NCBI GenBank assembly: GCA_045594545.1
Contig: JAZNYQ010000069.1
Span: 1-11,749, forward strand
Source: CAKSHC01 sp045594545
GTDB lineage: Bacteria > Bacillota > Clostridia > Oscillospirales > UMGS1783
Reading direction: 5' to 3'
Length of the DNA: 11,749 nt
The position numbers and the translations under genes were made by a program. Positions 1 to 4,908 of the stretch are shown piece after piece. The notes beneath the pieces were generated by a model, which was not told the origin of the DNA, did not search any database, and worked only from the letters and a program-made list of their open reading frames with translations. How positions within the stretch are numbered: the stretch's first letter is position 1; each line of letters begins with the position of its first letter.

Positions 1-141
1 TAACGGATTCTGCCCTATTTCGCAATATCTCGGATTAAGCCATATCGTTATTCGTCTCAATGGAAAAATGGCTTAAAACCCCGTTTCCGTGCAAATAAAA
101 CAAAATGGAAAAATTAAAGGGTTTATGGATGGGATTTAATA
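1..141. repeat. Terminal direct repeat, left copy (circular overlap)
   Basis: These 141 bases are identical to the last 141 bases of the window (11609-11749). An exact repeat confined to the two contig ends is the usual signature of a circular molecule assembled as a linear contig, and 141 is a common maximum k-mer size in metagenome assemblers. I infer a circular (or circularly permuted) genome of about 11,608 bp rather than a biological terminal repeat. The repeat lies in noncoding DNA. Confidence 0.95.
92..116 (-). terminator. T-rich terminator of the minus-strand small-gene operon
   Basis: Read on the minus strand, the DNA just past the last stop codon (151-153) carries successive T runs (TTTTT, TTTT, TTTT) within about 25 bases. 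Archaeal RNA polymerase terminates at such oligo-T tracts, often without a hairpin. Position and composition are the only evidence. Confidence 0.4.
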
Positions 142-150
142 CATAATGTA

Positions 151-309
151 TCAGATTTCACAAAAACCAGGGCATTTACTGTATGTTTTCCCCACTCCGC
201 CAAGGTTCGGGTTGTGGTAGCATTCGATGTCGTACTTATTGCGGCCTGCCGGTGTCAATACCCTGCAGTGCCTGCATCTCTTGCAGATCACATCAGTGTT
301 ATCATTCAT
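151..309 (-). CDS. 52-aa cysteine-rich (putative zinc-binding) protein
   Basis: Last gene of the minus-strand small-gene operon. The 52-residue product has Cys at about 9, 12, 15, 30, 46 and 50, plus His14, in a CxxCxxC...C...CxxxC pattern typical of structural zinc binding. The start is set by GGAGGG seven bases before the ATG. It overlaps the upstream gene by 8 bases, so translation is probably coupled. There is no signal peptide or membrane segment. I do not recognise a family; a small regulator or an inhibitor of a host protein are possible roles, but this is speculation. The gene is followed by T-rich noncoding DNA. Confidence 0.75.
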   Translation of the reverse strand: MNDNTDVICKRCRHCRVLTPAGRNKYDIECYHNPNLGGVGKTYSKCPGFCEI

Positions 310-475
310 GGTTCATCCCTCCGTTTTGGTAGTCGTTCCAATTCTCCAAGGCCTCATCGTAATTTGCACCGACTACGGAATATCCGCAGTGCGGACAGTA
401 GATAAGAACACGGCCTAACAGATCCTTGCGGACATTCGGCAGTACGTTTTCGCAGCAGGATCTAATCACGATCAT
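302..475 (-). CDS. 57-aa Lar-like zinc-ribbon protein
   Basis: Product of 57 aa with CC at 7-8, a CPHCG knuckle at 27-31, and a following segment with EA and WN (about 41-47). The layout CC...CPxCG...EAxxxWN resembles the C-terminal half of the Lar restriction-alleviation family and related phage zinc ribbons. Known Lar proteins relieve type I restriction, but many family members are uncharacterised, so antirestriction is only a hypothesis. The start at 475 follows an AGAGGGAT Shine-Dalgarno and overlaps the upstream stop as ATGA. The downstream gene starts inside this one. The resemblance is from memory, without a search. Confidence 0.75.
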   Translation of the reverse strand: MIVIRSCCENVLPNVRKDLLGRVLIYCPHCGYSVVGANYDEALENWNDYQNGGMNHE

Positions 476-651
476 GATTCATCCCTCTTCTTGTAATAAC
501 TACATACCATATCGCCTGCTTGTGATCTCGTAAACGTCAAACACACAATATGGCAAAAGAAATAATCTGCTTCTTCCGTGAATGGATTTTCACGGATGCA
601 GTTAAGATACTTGCAGCGCAGGCAGTATCTATTTTCTCCGTTTACCATCAT
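472..651 (-). CDS. 59-aa cysteine-rich protein
   Basis: This 59-aa product has Cys at about 10, 13, 18, 33, 37 and 50, and His34: CxxCxxxxC, then CHxxxC, then a last Cys. A zinc site is the likeliest reading; an iron-sulfur cluster is possible. The start is either of two adjacent ATGs (651 or 648). The first overlaps the upstream stop as ATGA with GGGGTGGAGG just before it; the second has better spacing. The 3' end overlaps the next gene by ATGA. It is the middle one of three consecutive cysteine-rich microproteins. No family recognised. Confidence 0.72.
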   Translation of the reverse strand: MMVNGENRYCLRCKYLNCIRENPFTEEADYFFCHIVCLTFTRSQAGDMVCSYYKKRDES

Positions 652-854
652 TCCTCCACCCCGAAATAAGCCAATCCCTTATCCTTAACGTGGCTCTCGA
701 TCCAATTTGCCCTGCCTTGGATCTTGCGCATCATCTCGATGATCTCTTTTTTTGTCAGGTCCTTATTAGACCTTACCCAAGCTCTGATCTGCTCGAAATA
801 GACATCCAATTCGATCATGTCCTTAACAAACAAAGAATCGCTTGTATAGTTCAT
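648..854 (-). CDS. 68-aa small acidic/basic helical protein, unknown
   Basis: Soluble, charged, predicted mostly helical protein without cysteines, ending in the GVEE that encodes the next gene's ribosome-binding site. I chose the ATG at 854 because GGGG and GAGG lie 3-9 bases upstream; an in-frame ATG at 863 would add three residues. It overlaps the preceding gene by about 30 bases, more than most junctions in this operon. The central stretch (about 30-60) looks like a helical hairpin. No family recognised and no function proposed. Confidence 0.72.
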   Translation of the reverse strand: MNYTSDSLFVKDMIELDVYFEQIRAWVRSNKDLTKKEIIEMMRKIQGRANWIESHVKDKGLAYFGVEE

Positions 855-1080
855 AATCCTCATCCCCAGGATACTCGTATTCTTCTTTCATGCTGTCAAT
901 TCCTGCCAGTATGACAAGCCGCAGCATCTCTGTAGGGCTTATCCCTAAATTGAATTTCAGCCAATCATAGGATTTGTAGTCCTTTTCACTGATCACGATT
1001 GTAAAATCTCCGTATGTGATCTTTTCCTTTAGTGGGTTATCGTGGATAGAGCTGCTGCAATTGCGTTTAATCTCGATCAT
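823..1080 (-). CDS. 85-aa ribbon-helix-helix-like protein
   Basis: The central part reads as a short strand (FTIVIS, about 26-31), helix (about 32-45), a turn with GISPTEM, and a second helix (about 50-66). That order and spacing match the ribbon-helix-helix DNA-binding fold of small viral and plasmid repressors, although the N-terminal 20 residues and acidic C-terminal tail are extra. The start at 1080 overlaps the upstream stop as ATGA and has a G-rich site (GGGGGAT) upstream; the ATG at 1098 lacks such a site. If correct, it would be a dimeric transcription regulator of this virus. The fold is inferred by eye. Confidence 0.72.
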   Translation of the reverse strand: MIEIKRNCSSSIHDNPLKEKITYGDFTIVISEKDYKSYDWLKFNLGISPTEMLRLVILAGIDSMKEEYEYPGDEDYELYKRFFVC

Positions 1081-1298
1081 TCGGAATCCCCCAAACACAT
1101 TTTAACCATTAATCCAAACGCGAGAATGGCCTCTCCAAATCCGGACATGGTGCTCAAGAACAATTCCAGATCATTTTCACTCATTCCAGGCGGGGGGTTG
1201 TCATTTAGCCAATTGCCAGTGTTATCAATTTCACTGCATAAGGCCCCAAAATTCTCTTTAAACTTCGACAACCAATCCTCCTTTTTAATGCTGGTCAT
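1077..1298 (-). CDS. 73-aa hypothetical protein
   Basis: Soluble protein with an N-terminal charged helix, a middle segment rich in N, D and PPP (about 26-38), and a more hydrophobic C-terminal helix (about 50-68). That helix could pack against a partner or touch membrane but is weak as a transmembrane segment. GAGGAGG lies about 9 bases before the start, and the ATG overlaps the previous stop (ATGA). No recognised family. Its place in an unbroken chain of overlapping genes supports it as real. Confidence 0.72.
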   Translation of the reverse strand: MTSIKKEDWLSKFKENFGALCSEIDNTGNWLNDNPPPGMSENDLELFLSTMSGFGEAILAFGLMVKMCLGDSE

Positions 1299-1477
1299 TC
1301 TTCTGCCTCCTCAATCAAGATTGAGACCTTATCTCTGTTTTTCATCGCATCAACAAGATAATCTTTTATCATGTGGTTGGTGGTTATGATCTTGACATCG
1401 TCCAATGGTGTTCCTAATGTGAAACTATCACGCAAAACATCCCAGACATTAACCAAACCAGTGATTTTCACAATCAT
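1295..1477 (-). CDS. 60-aa hypothetical protein
   Basis: The start at 1477 (MIVKITG) is chosen because GGAGGG sits six bases upstream and the ATG overlaps the stop of the preceding gene as ATGA; an upstream ATG at 1549 would run through that gene. The product alternates strand-like and helix-like segments with an acidic end (IEEAEE), suggesting a small alpha/beta soluble protein. It has no cysteines and no membrane segment. No family recognised. Confidence 0.72.
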   Translation of the reverse strand: MIVKITGLVNVWDVLRDSFTLGTPLDDVKIITTNHMIKDYLVDAMKNRDKVSILIEEAEE

Positions 1478-1626
1478 ATCAATCCCTCCATGCGCAGTAT
1501 TGCAAAGCTGCCGCTTACCGAGACTATCAGTATACTTACCCCTAAACAAATCATGAAGAAATCAAACGGATCGAACCAGAACCAAAAATCCCTCCATTTT
1601 TCAAGGAATGTCTTTTTATCTTTCAT
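1474..1626 (-). CDS. 50-aa single-pass membrane microprotein
   Basis: A lysine-rich N-terminus is followed by an aromatic stretch (WRDFWFWFDPFDFF, about 11-24) and a hydrophobic helix (about 24-44), ending in LRMEGLI. This predicts an N-in, single-pass membrane peptide. The start at 1626 follows GGAGGGC with good spacing and overlaps the upstream stop (ATGA); its own stop overlaps the next start (ATGA). These junctions on both sides make it convincing despite its size. Possible roles include membrane remodelling or superinfection effects, but nothing in the sequence decides this. Confidence 0.75.
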   Translation of the reverse strand: MKDKKTFLEKWRDFWFWFDPFDFFMICLGVSILIVSVSGSFAILRMEGLI

Positions 1627-1835
1627 TTCCTGCCCTCCTGCAGTTCAAAACCTGTATTCGGGATAACCGGGCGGTCTATGTCGATATACACCCTGCCCTC
1701 ATTCGAGAATGAGCATTTCCTTACATTAGGGTAGAAATTTGAGATCGTGCGAATGTAGGATCTCGGCACGGTCTGTTTAATCATCTTCACAAATGCGGCG
1801 CATTCTTCTTGGGTGCCCATTATGCGGATCTTCAT
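1623..1835 (-). CDS. 70-aa DUF3970-like small protein
   Basis: The N-terminus MKIRIMGTQEEC, a helix (about 9-22), YPN (35-37) and a terminal strand RVYIDI (48-53) match what I remember of DUF3970, a small (~60 aa) beta-alpha-beta family of mobile elements and viruses in bacteria and archaea with no known function. The last 15 residues are an extra tail that also encodes the GGAGG site of the next gene. The start at 1835 has GGTGGT upstream and overlaps the previous stop as ATGA. Family assignment is by eye. Confidence 0.72.
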   Translation of the reverse strand: MKIRIMGTQEECAAFVKMIKQTVPRSYIRTISNFYPNVRKCSFSNEGRVYIDIDRPVIPNTGFELQEGRK

Positions 1836-2239
1836 AATACCACCACATCTGTTGAATCGTCCTTATCAACCACTACAAAACGGACATCTTTAGGCCTTGT
1901 ATTGAAACGATCATTTTCCCAAATATCCGCGGGCCTCGTCCAATACATATCGTTACGATCTGCAACGATCCCTATTGCGAATTTACCGCAGGGCGGGTGT
2001 ATGACGTCCTCCGGTCTTGTTGCACATAGAGTGAGGCACCCTTGTTTAATCGGGCACCTCATACACTCACGGTTAAGCTGCATCTCTTTTTCTTCATCGA
2101 GCTTGGCGCCCATCAGTTGCAATGCTCTTTCAGTGCACTCATCACACCAATTGAAATCATTTGTTTTGGTGTGGATATATATGTGTTCATCAGTGGATTT
2201 AAACATCCGGTGGCACCTGCTGCACTCAAGGATCTTCAT
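1832..2239 (-). CDS. 135-aa two-cluster zinc-finger protein
   Basis: Largest gene of this operon. The N-terminal cluster is CSRC (6-9) plus CDEC (32-35), a classic four-Cys zinc ribbon. A second cluster follows: CMRC (59-62), C68, C72 and C84, which could hold zinc or an Fe-S centre. The remaining C-terminal part (about 86-135) is a strand-rich domain with W100, W107 and a final VVV run. GGAGGTG lies 6 bases before the ATG, and the gene begins directly after the upstream TAA. A nucleic-acid-binding or transcription-factor-like role is plausible. No specific family recognised. Confidence 0.8.
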   Translation of the reverse strand: MKILECSRCHRMFKSTDEHIYIHTKTNDFNWCDECTERALQLMGAKLDEEKEMQLNRECMRCPIKQGCLTLCATRPEDVIHPPCGKFAIGIVADRNDMYWTRPADIWENDRFNTRPKDVRFVVVDKDDSTDVVVL

Positions 2240-2401
2240 TTAATCCACCTCCAGCTTTTGCTGGCCTTTGGATCTGGTTTTGCAGATCCACTGAAACGCT
2301 TTACTGTTCCACTCACAAAGGCAGTATCTCGGCTCTTTGTATGTCCTCACGGTGCAGTGATTCCATGAGCATTCGCAGTCATAAATCGCCCTGCGTGCCA
2401 T
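2240..2401 (-). CDS. 53-aa cysteine-rich basic protein
   Basis: The 53-aa product has Cys at 9, 11, 16, 27, 29 and 40 and His15: CxCxxxxC then CxC and a last C. Many Trp, Arg and Lys residues give a net positive charge. The ATG overlaps the upstream stop by one base (TGATG). Its end encodes the strong GGAGGTG used by the next gene, which begins immediately after TAA. A small zinc-binding nucleic-acid-binding protein is plausible. No family recognised. Confidence 0.72.
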   Translation of the reverse strand: MARRAIYDCECSWNHCTVRTYKEPRYCLCEWNSKAFQWICKTRSKGQQKLEVD

Positions 2402-2688
2402 CAGAAAACCCCCTTTTTAGGGAACCCAATGTACTTGAACCCGTTACTATAACGGGTTGTGATCATCTCATAATCCAACCATTTCTCGATATGTGCAATG
2501 GCCTTTCTTTCCCCGTAACCCTCAACCATGAAGTTTTGGATTACCTCTTTCCAAGGCACATAATAGCAGCCGTCCTGCTGCTCCATGTCGATAACTGCGT
2601 TCGTACTGTCTGTGCTCTTTGCTTTCGCTGATCTATCTCTGCATTTTCTATAGAGACCTCTGAATATGGTACTGGGATTTTTACCCAT
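2401..2688 (-). CDS. 95-aa winged helix-turn-helix protein (putative regulator)
   Basis: First gene of the minus-strand small-gene operon. The N-terminal 30 residues are basic and low complexity. Residues about 41-90 read as helix (VPWKEVIQNFMVEG), a second amphipathic helix (GERKAIAHIEKWLDYEMI) and a beta wing (TTRYSNGFKYIGF), the layout of a winged helix DNA-binding domain. GAGGTGG stands 5 bases before the ATG and an archaeal TATA box (2725-2734) about 40 bases upstream. Being first, it may regulate its own operon. As no replication gene is visible, a role in origin recognition is also possible. Both are inference. Confidence 0.78.
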   Translation of the reverse strand: MGKNPSTIFRGLYRKCRDRSAKAKSTDSTNAVIDMEQQDGCYYVPWKEVIQNFMVEGYGERKAIAHIEKWLDYEMITTRYSNGFKYIGFPKKGVF

Positions 2689-2691
2689 TTT

Positions 2692-2703
2692 ACCACCTCG
2701 GCA
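2692..2703. repeat. Leader repeat ACCACCTCGGCA, copy 1
   Basis: On the minus strand this is TGCCGAGGTGGT, which includes the Shine-Dalgarno of the 2688 gene. An identical 12-mer occurs at 2955-2966, and both are preceded by ACCA a few bases further out (minus strand). Confidence 0.7.
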
Positions 2704-2724
2704 TTTGGTAGTTATGGTTTGTCG

Positions 2725-2734
2725 ATATATAAAA
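2725..2734 (-). promoter_or_regulatory. TATA box of the small-gene operon
   Basis: On the minus strand this reads TTTTATATAT. A start of transcription about 25 bases downstream would fall near 2703-2705, leaving a short leader that just includes the GAGGTGG ribosome-binding site of the 2688 gene. Immediately upstream are the G-rich tracts described separately. Confidence 0.65.
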
Positions 2735-2801
2735 CCCCCTCCCCCTTAACCCCCCCTCACAAAGCAGGATCCTATCATTGCATCTCCCCCTAAGAACCCC
2801 C
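2735..2801 (-). promoter_or_regulatory. G-rich tracts upstream of TATA box (possible G-quadruplex)
   Basis: The minus strand has five runs of five or more G: plus-strand C runs at 2735-2739, 2741-2745, 2750-2756, 2786-2790 and 2797-2801. They abut the TATA box of the small-gene operon. Two related blocks are visible: a G run, TT, short spacer and GGGGGAG. They could form a G-quadruplex or be binding sites for a regulator or replication protein. No hairpin is evident. Confidence 0.4.
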
Positions 2802-2877
2802 TATAAGCAGATGCCCGTTACCAACCACAGCCAAGGCAAAGAATGAGATGTCAAAATATAATAATAGATGCCTCTAC

Positions 2878-2929
2878 AAAAAAATTGGTAGTACGTTGTA
2901 TTTAAATACTCAAAATCACTACTAAAAAA
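2878..2929 (-). terminator. Oligo-T tracts ending the morphogenesis operon
   Basis: Read on the minus strand, T6 (2924-2929) and T7 (2878-2884) tracts follow the last gene of the unit that ends at 3039. Archaeal termination at such tracts is well established; the assignment is positional. Confidence 0.4.
2898..2909 (+). promoter_or_regulatory. Palindromic TATA element GTATTTAAATAC
   Basis: A perfect 12-bp palindrome containing TTTAAATA. On the plus strand its centre is about 25 bases before the ATG at 2929, the spacing expected for a leaderless archaeal transcript. It could also fire on the minus strand, where no gene follows closely. It may instead be a repressor operator. Confidence 0.4.
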
Positions 2930-3030
2930 TGTCGAATTCGGGGAAAATCAATAAACCACCTCGGCAAATCTGGTTTTTTGAGATCCCCCTATGGCTTGGA
3001 ACCCCGAATATCTACTTAATTTTTGGTTAA
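2929..3030 (+). CDS. Possible leaderless 33-aa microprotein
   Basis: ATG to TAA, 33 codons, starting with MSNSGKINKPPRQ and continuing with an aromatic/hydrophobic half (IWFFEIPLWLG...IYLIFG). There is no Shine-Dalgarno, but the palindromic TATA element at 2898-2909 is correctly placed for transcription to begin at or next to the ATG. It ends just before the convergent 31-aa gene. Against it: it is short, lacks homology I know, and contains the duplicated leader repeat. The promoter may instead make a noncoding antisense RNA. Confidence 0.25.
   Translation: MSNSGKINKPPRQIWFFEIPLWLGTPNIYLIFG
2955..2966. repeat. Leader repeat ACCACCTCGGCA, copy 2
   Basis: This is the exact second copy of the leader element at 2692-2703, on the same strand and 263 bases away. 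Here it precedes only an 8-codon open frame, so it looks like a vestigial or duplicated leader, or a protein-binding site. Confidence 0.7.
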
Positions 3031-3038
3031 TTCAACGT

Positions 3039-3134
3039 TCAAGGTGGGTATTCATTGAAAATAAGCTGCATTTTGTAGATCACAAAAACCGCGATCATGA
3101 ACAATCCTACACCTGCTGCAATATGTGTGATCAT
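3039..3134 (-). CDS. 31-aa single-pass membrane microprotein
   Basis: The last gene of the morphogenesis operon encodes MITHIAAGVGL followed by a continuous hydrophobic helix (about 4-20) and a short tail ending NEYPP. The ATG overlaps the preceding stop codon (ATGA), so it is probably translated by reinitiation. Its size and single helix resemble small membrane peptides or minor coat proteins, but nothing more specific can be said. Confidence 0.55.
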   Translation of the reverse strand: MITHIAAGVGLFMIAVFVIYKMQLIFNEYPP

Positions 3135-3418
3135 TTCTTCATCACTCTTTTGATCATTTTTGAAAAAATAATAAAAACACCTGCGATAAACAATAAAACT
3201 ATCATCGCGGTTATTTGTGAGTTTGTAAATGCTGTCTCCAAAACAAGATCCTTATTATTCACATAAGGTGCAAAAACTTTGAGTAATTCAACCATTGAAA
3301 TTGCGAATAACACATAAAAACCCAAAATCCCCATTTTGATGAGGAATTTTACAATCGCAATCTGTTTTAATCTCCTTGTCCAGACCTCGGATTCAAGATC
3401 CACATATTCACCAGTCAT
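3131..3418 (-). CDS. 95-aa two-helix membrane protein
   Basis: A soluble N-terminus (MTGEYVDLESEVW) leads to an amphipathic basic stretch and two hydrophobic segments (about 26-48 and 68-88), ending in a strongly basic tail (KMIKRVMKK). The loop (about 49-67) is polar. GGAGGGAG lies about 9-12 bases before the ATG at 3418. A 36-base gap separates it from the upstream gene, the largest in this operon. Likely a virion or assembly membrane protein. No family recognised. Confidence 0.78.
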   Translation of the reverse strand: MTGEYVDLESEVWTRRLKQIAIVKFLIKMGILGFYVLFAISMVELLKVFAPYVNNKDLVLETAFTNSQITAMIVLLFIAGVFIIFSKMIKRVMKK

Positions 3419-3454
3419 AACCTATTCTCCCTCCTTTCTTTTTCCCGTCTTCTT

Positions 3455-3820
3455 TCAACCTTTTTGTTTTCTGTATTCTTCTTTGAATTGTTGCCCAGTC
3501 TCCTCATTGAATACCTGTGTCCAGAATATTGCCGCTTCCTCCGGTTCCAATGTGTCCGCAAAATTCTTGGCTGCATTGATCCTGTTTTTCTTTCTCGGCT
3601 GTTTGAACAATGCGATCATCAGCGCAGGATCCGATAACTTGTACCCCAAGATGTATTCCCACTCTACCGGATCCGTGCGGCCTTGCACAATGGCCAAGGC
3701 CTCCTCGTAATCTATCTGCTCCTCATCCATAAGCCAAGATAGATATTTCATCTGTGCTTGGGCGGTAAGCTGTGCATTTACATCCAATGCCTTTTCTTCA
3801 ATCTTTGTTCTTATCCCCAT
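3455..3820 (-). CDS. 121-aa helical soluble protein, unknown
   Basis: Mostly alpha-helical, charged protein without a membrane segment. Recognisable points are an EALAIVQGRTDP segment (about 40-51), a basic patch (PRKKNR, about 75-80) and a Lys-rich end. I prefer the ATG at 3820, with GGGGAG about 10 bases upstream; a TTG at 3838 would add six residues. It overlaps the 3' end of the 64-aa membrane gene by about 23 bases. Its place after the ATPase suggests a morphogenesis or scaffolding role. No family recognised. Confidence 0.72.
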   Translation of the reverse strand: MGIRTKIEEKALDVNAQLTAQAQMKYLSWLMDEEQIDYEEALAIVQGRTDPVEWEYILGYKLSDPALMIALFKQPRKKNRINAAKNFADTLEPEEAAIFWTQVFNEETGQQFKEEYRKQKG

Positions 3821-3992
3821 TTTTAACCATCTCCCCAATCAAAATTCCGTAATAGATCTGTGTCATAACAACGGCACAGATACCCAATCTTATTACTTCG
3901 ACAACATCATCAGACAAATATAGGCACATTACCAAACTTATCACGAATAATGCAAACACCAACATTCTAACAATATCAGATCTATCAATCAT
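3798..3992 (-). CDS. 64-aa two-helix membrane protein
   Basis: MIDRSDIV followed by two hydrophobic segments (about 9-26 and 33-53), a short acidic loop between them, and a polar KNGDKNKD tail. Chosen start 3992 has AGGAG six bases upstream and overlaps the end of the ATPase gene by 8 bases; the longer reading from 4085 would lie in the ATPase gene. Its two-helix size class matches the capsid candidates, but it lacks their IG[ST]xLxP motif. A membrane partner of the ATPase is plausible. Confidence 0.75.
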   Translation of the reverse strand: MIDRSDIVRMLVFALFVISLVMCLYLSDDVVEVIRLGICAVVMTQIYYGILIGEMVKNGDKNKD

Positions 3993-4908
3993 AGTCTCCT
4001 CTCTCCCTCTGTCTGGCTCTCGATAAAGCGTTTTGGTAGGTTTTCTTATTCTCATATCCGAACAGATCCATGAGATCATCATCACTGATCATCCCGCGAT
4101 CATGCAGCTTAACCATGATGTCTGTTTTCTCATTCTGCACTTTGTTGTATTTTTCCTTGTATTTTTCACCGCTTTTCTGCTTGCCCTCGGCGATCTTCTG
4201 CCTGAATCTCTCTTGAAAATCCACCTTTATCGGCTCATAGATCTGCTTGGCCTCATCCGGCATCGCATCGAACAGACCGTAACCTACATGTTCCATCTGC
4301 TGTGATTCATTGTTTCTTTTCAACAATTCAAAGATCCCCCTGGGCTTATATCCGGTAGTGGGAAATTTCATTGGTTTGCAGCGTAAAAGATACCTCATTC
4401 TGTATTCCCTCAAGTAAATATCGGCACGGGTGATGGACGGGATGCAGCCGATCAACGAGAAATGTTTACTCCTGCAGACCTCCAAGATACTGACCATATC
4501 CTTATTGTCTTCCGATTGCCATTCGCGATTGCTGGCTATCTGGCTTGTCTCATCCATCCAGAATATGCCGCCGCCGTAATCCGCAGCCGCGAATCTCTCT
4601 CTTATACCCTGCATATTATAGACGTAGGTCTGGGATATGTCAAAACCCGGGCTGTAGGCATCGATCACATCCCATGCAAGATTGGATTTGCCGGATCCCT
4701 CCCCTCCCTCGATCATGACAACGTTATCATAATCCGATTTCACATTCCGGTGCATATCATCGGCAAGCATTTGCAGCAGATCTTTGTAAAGATATTGAAT
4801 AAAGAATTTGCCGGATCTATACATCTTTACCTGGGCATCCATAACCTCACAGTCACCGATACGGGTTCTTTTCACCTCCCCCAAACCCTCGATCTTCAAT
4901 CTGGCCAT
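3985..4908 (-). CDS. P-loop morphogenesis/packaging ATPase, Zot-like
   Basis: 307 aa. Walker A is GGEGSGKS (68-75) and Walker B is IFWMDE (115-120), preceded by glycines. A SLIGCIPSITRAD segment (151-163) looks like sensor 1, with a following arginine-rich RxxxRxxR region (161-172) as candidate arginine finger. This order is that of the HerA/FtsK-related and Zot (filamentous phage pI) ATPases which drive virion assembly or DNA packaging. There is no membrane segment; residues about 228-265 are a charged coiled-coil-like stretch and about 268-302 resemble a small HTH. AGAGGT precedes the ATG, which overlaps the upstream stop as TAATG. Neighbours are tail-anchored and membrane proteins, fitting a morphogenesis module. 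The exact subfamily is uncertain. Confidence 0.85.
   Translation of the reverse strand: MARLKIEGLGEVKRTRIGDCEVMDAQVKMYRSGKFFIQYLYKDLLQMLADDMHRNVKSDYDNVVMIEGGEGSGKSNLAWDVIDAYSPGFDISQTYVYNMQGIRERFAAADYGGGIFWMDETSQIASNREWQSEDNKDMVSILEVCRSKHFSLIGCIPSITRADIYLREYRMRYLLRCKPMKFPTTGYKPRGIFELLKRNNESQQMEHVGYGLFDAMPDEAKQIYEPIKVDFQERFRQKIAEGKQKSGEKYKEKYNKVQNEKTDIMVKLHDRGMISDDDLMDLFGYENKKTYQNALSRARQRERGDYD

Larger units (their letters stand above)
1..150. other. Convergent noncoding junction; candidate origin region
   Basis: Together with 11555-11608 this forms a roughly 204-bp noncoding region on the circle, between the 3' ends of the plus-strand virion operon and the minus-strand small-gene operon. It holds a 9-bp perfect inverted repeat, TTAAGCCAT (35-43) and ATGGCTTAA (68-76), with a 24-nt loop. 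It also has an 11-bp direct repeat AATGGAAAAAT (59-69 and 104-114). TAAAGGGTTT (115-124) is the reverse complement of AAACCCTTTA at 11570-11579 across the junction. ATACAT-A-ATGTAT (139-151) is a short palindrome over the last stop codon. There is no GATC here although GATC is abundant elsewhere. An origin or packaging site is inferred from position and repeats only. Confidence 0.45.
2689..3038. other. Noncoding region between the two minus-strand operons
   Basis: About 350 bases separate the end of the morphogenesis operon from the start of the small-gene operon. It contains, in order: the RBS and TATA box of the 2688 gene, the G-rich tracts, oligo-A/T tracts, a 12-bp palindromic TATA element (2898-2909), a possible 33-aa plus-strand ORF (2929-3030), and a second copy of the leader sequence ACCACCTCGGCA (2692-2703 and 2955-2966). 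I see no RNA gene or convincing conventional gene. It is a second candidate place for the origin. Confidence 0.5.

Noticed and set aside
214..418. Two overlapping 63-aa plus-strand frames
   Set aside because: They are shadows of the 52-aa and 57-aa cysteine-rich minus-strand genes, which have SD sites and chained overlaps.
1809..2243. 144-aa plus-strand open frame
   Set aside because: It is antisense to the two-cluster zinc-finger gene, which has a strong GGAGGTG and cysteine motifs.
2953..2979. Minus-strand TTG frame behind the duplicated leader
   Set aside because: It stops after 8 codons at TAG, followed directly by a second TAG and a TGA, so readthrough as pyrrolysine would not give a protein.
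2991..3266. 91-aa plus-strand frame
   Set aside because: It is antisense to the two membrane-protein genes at the end of the morphogenesis operon, with no SD or suitable promoter spacing.
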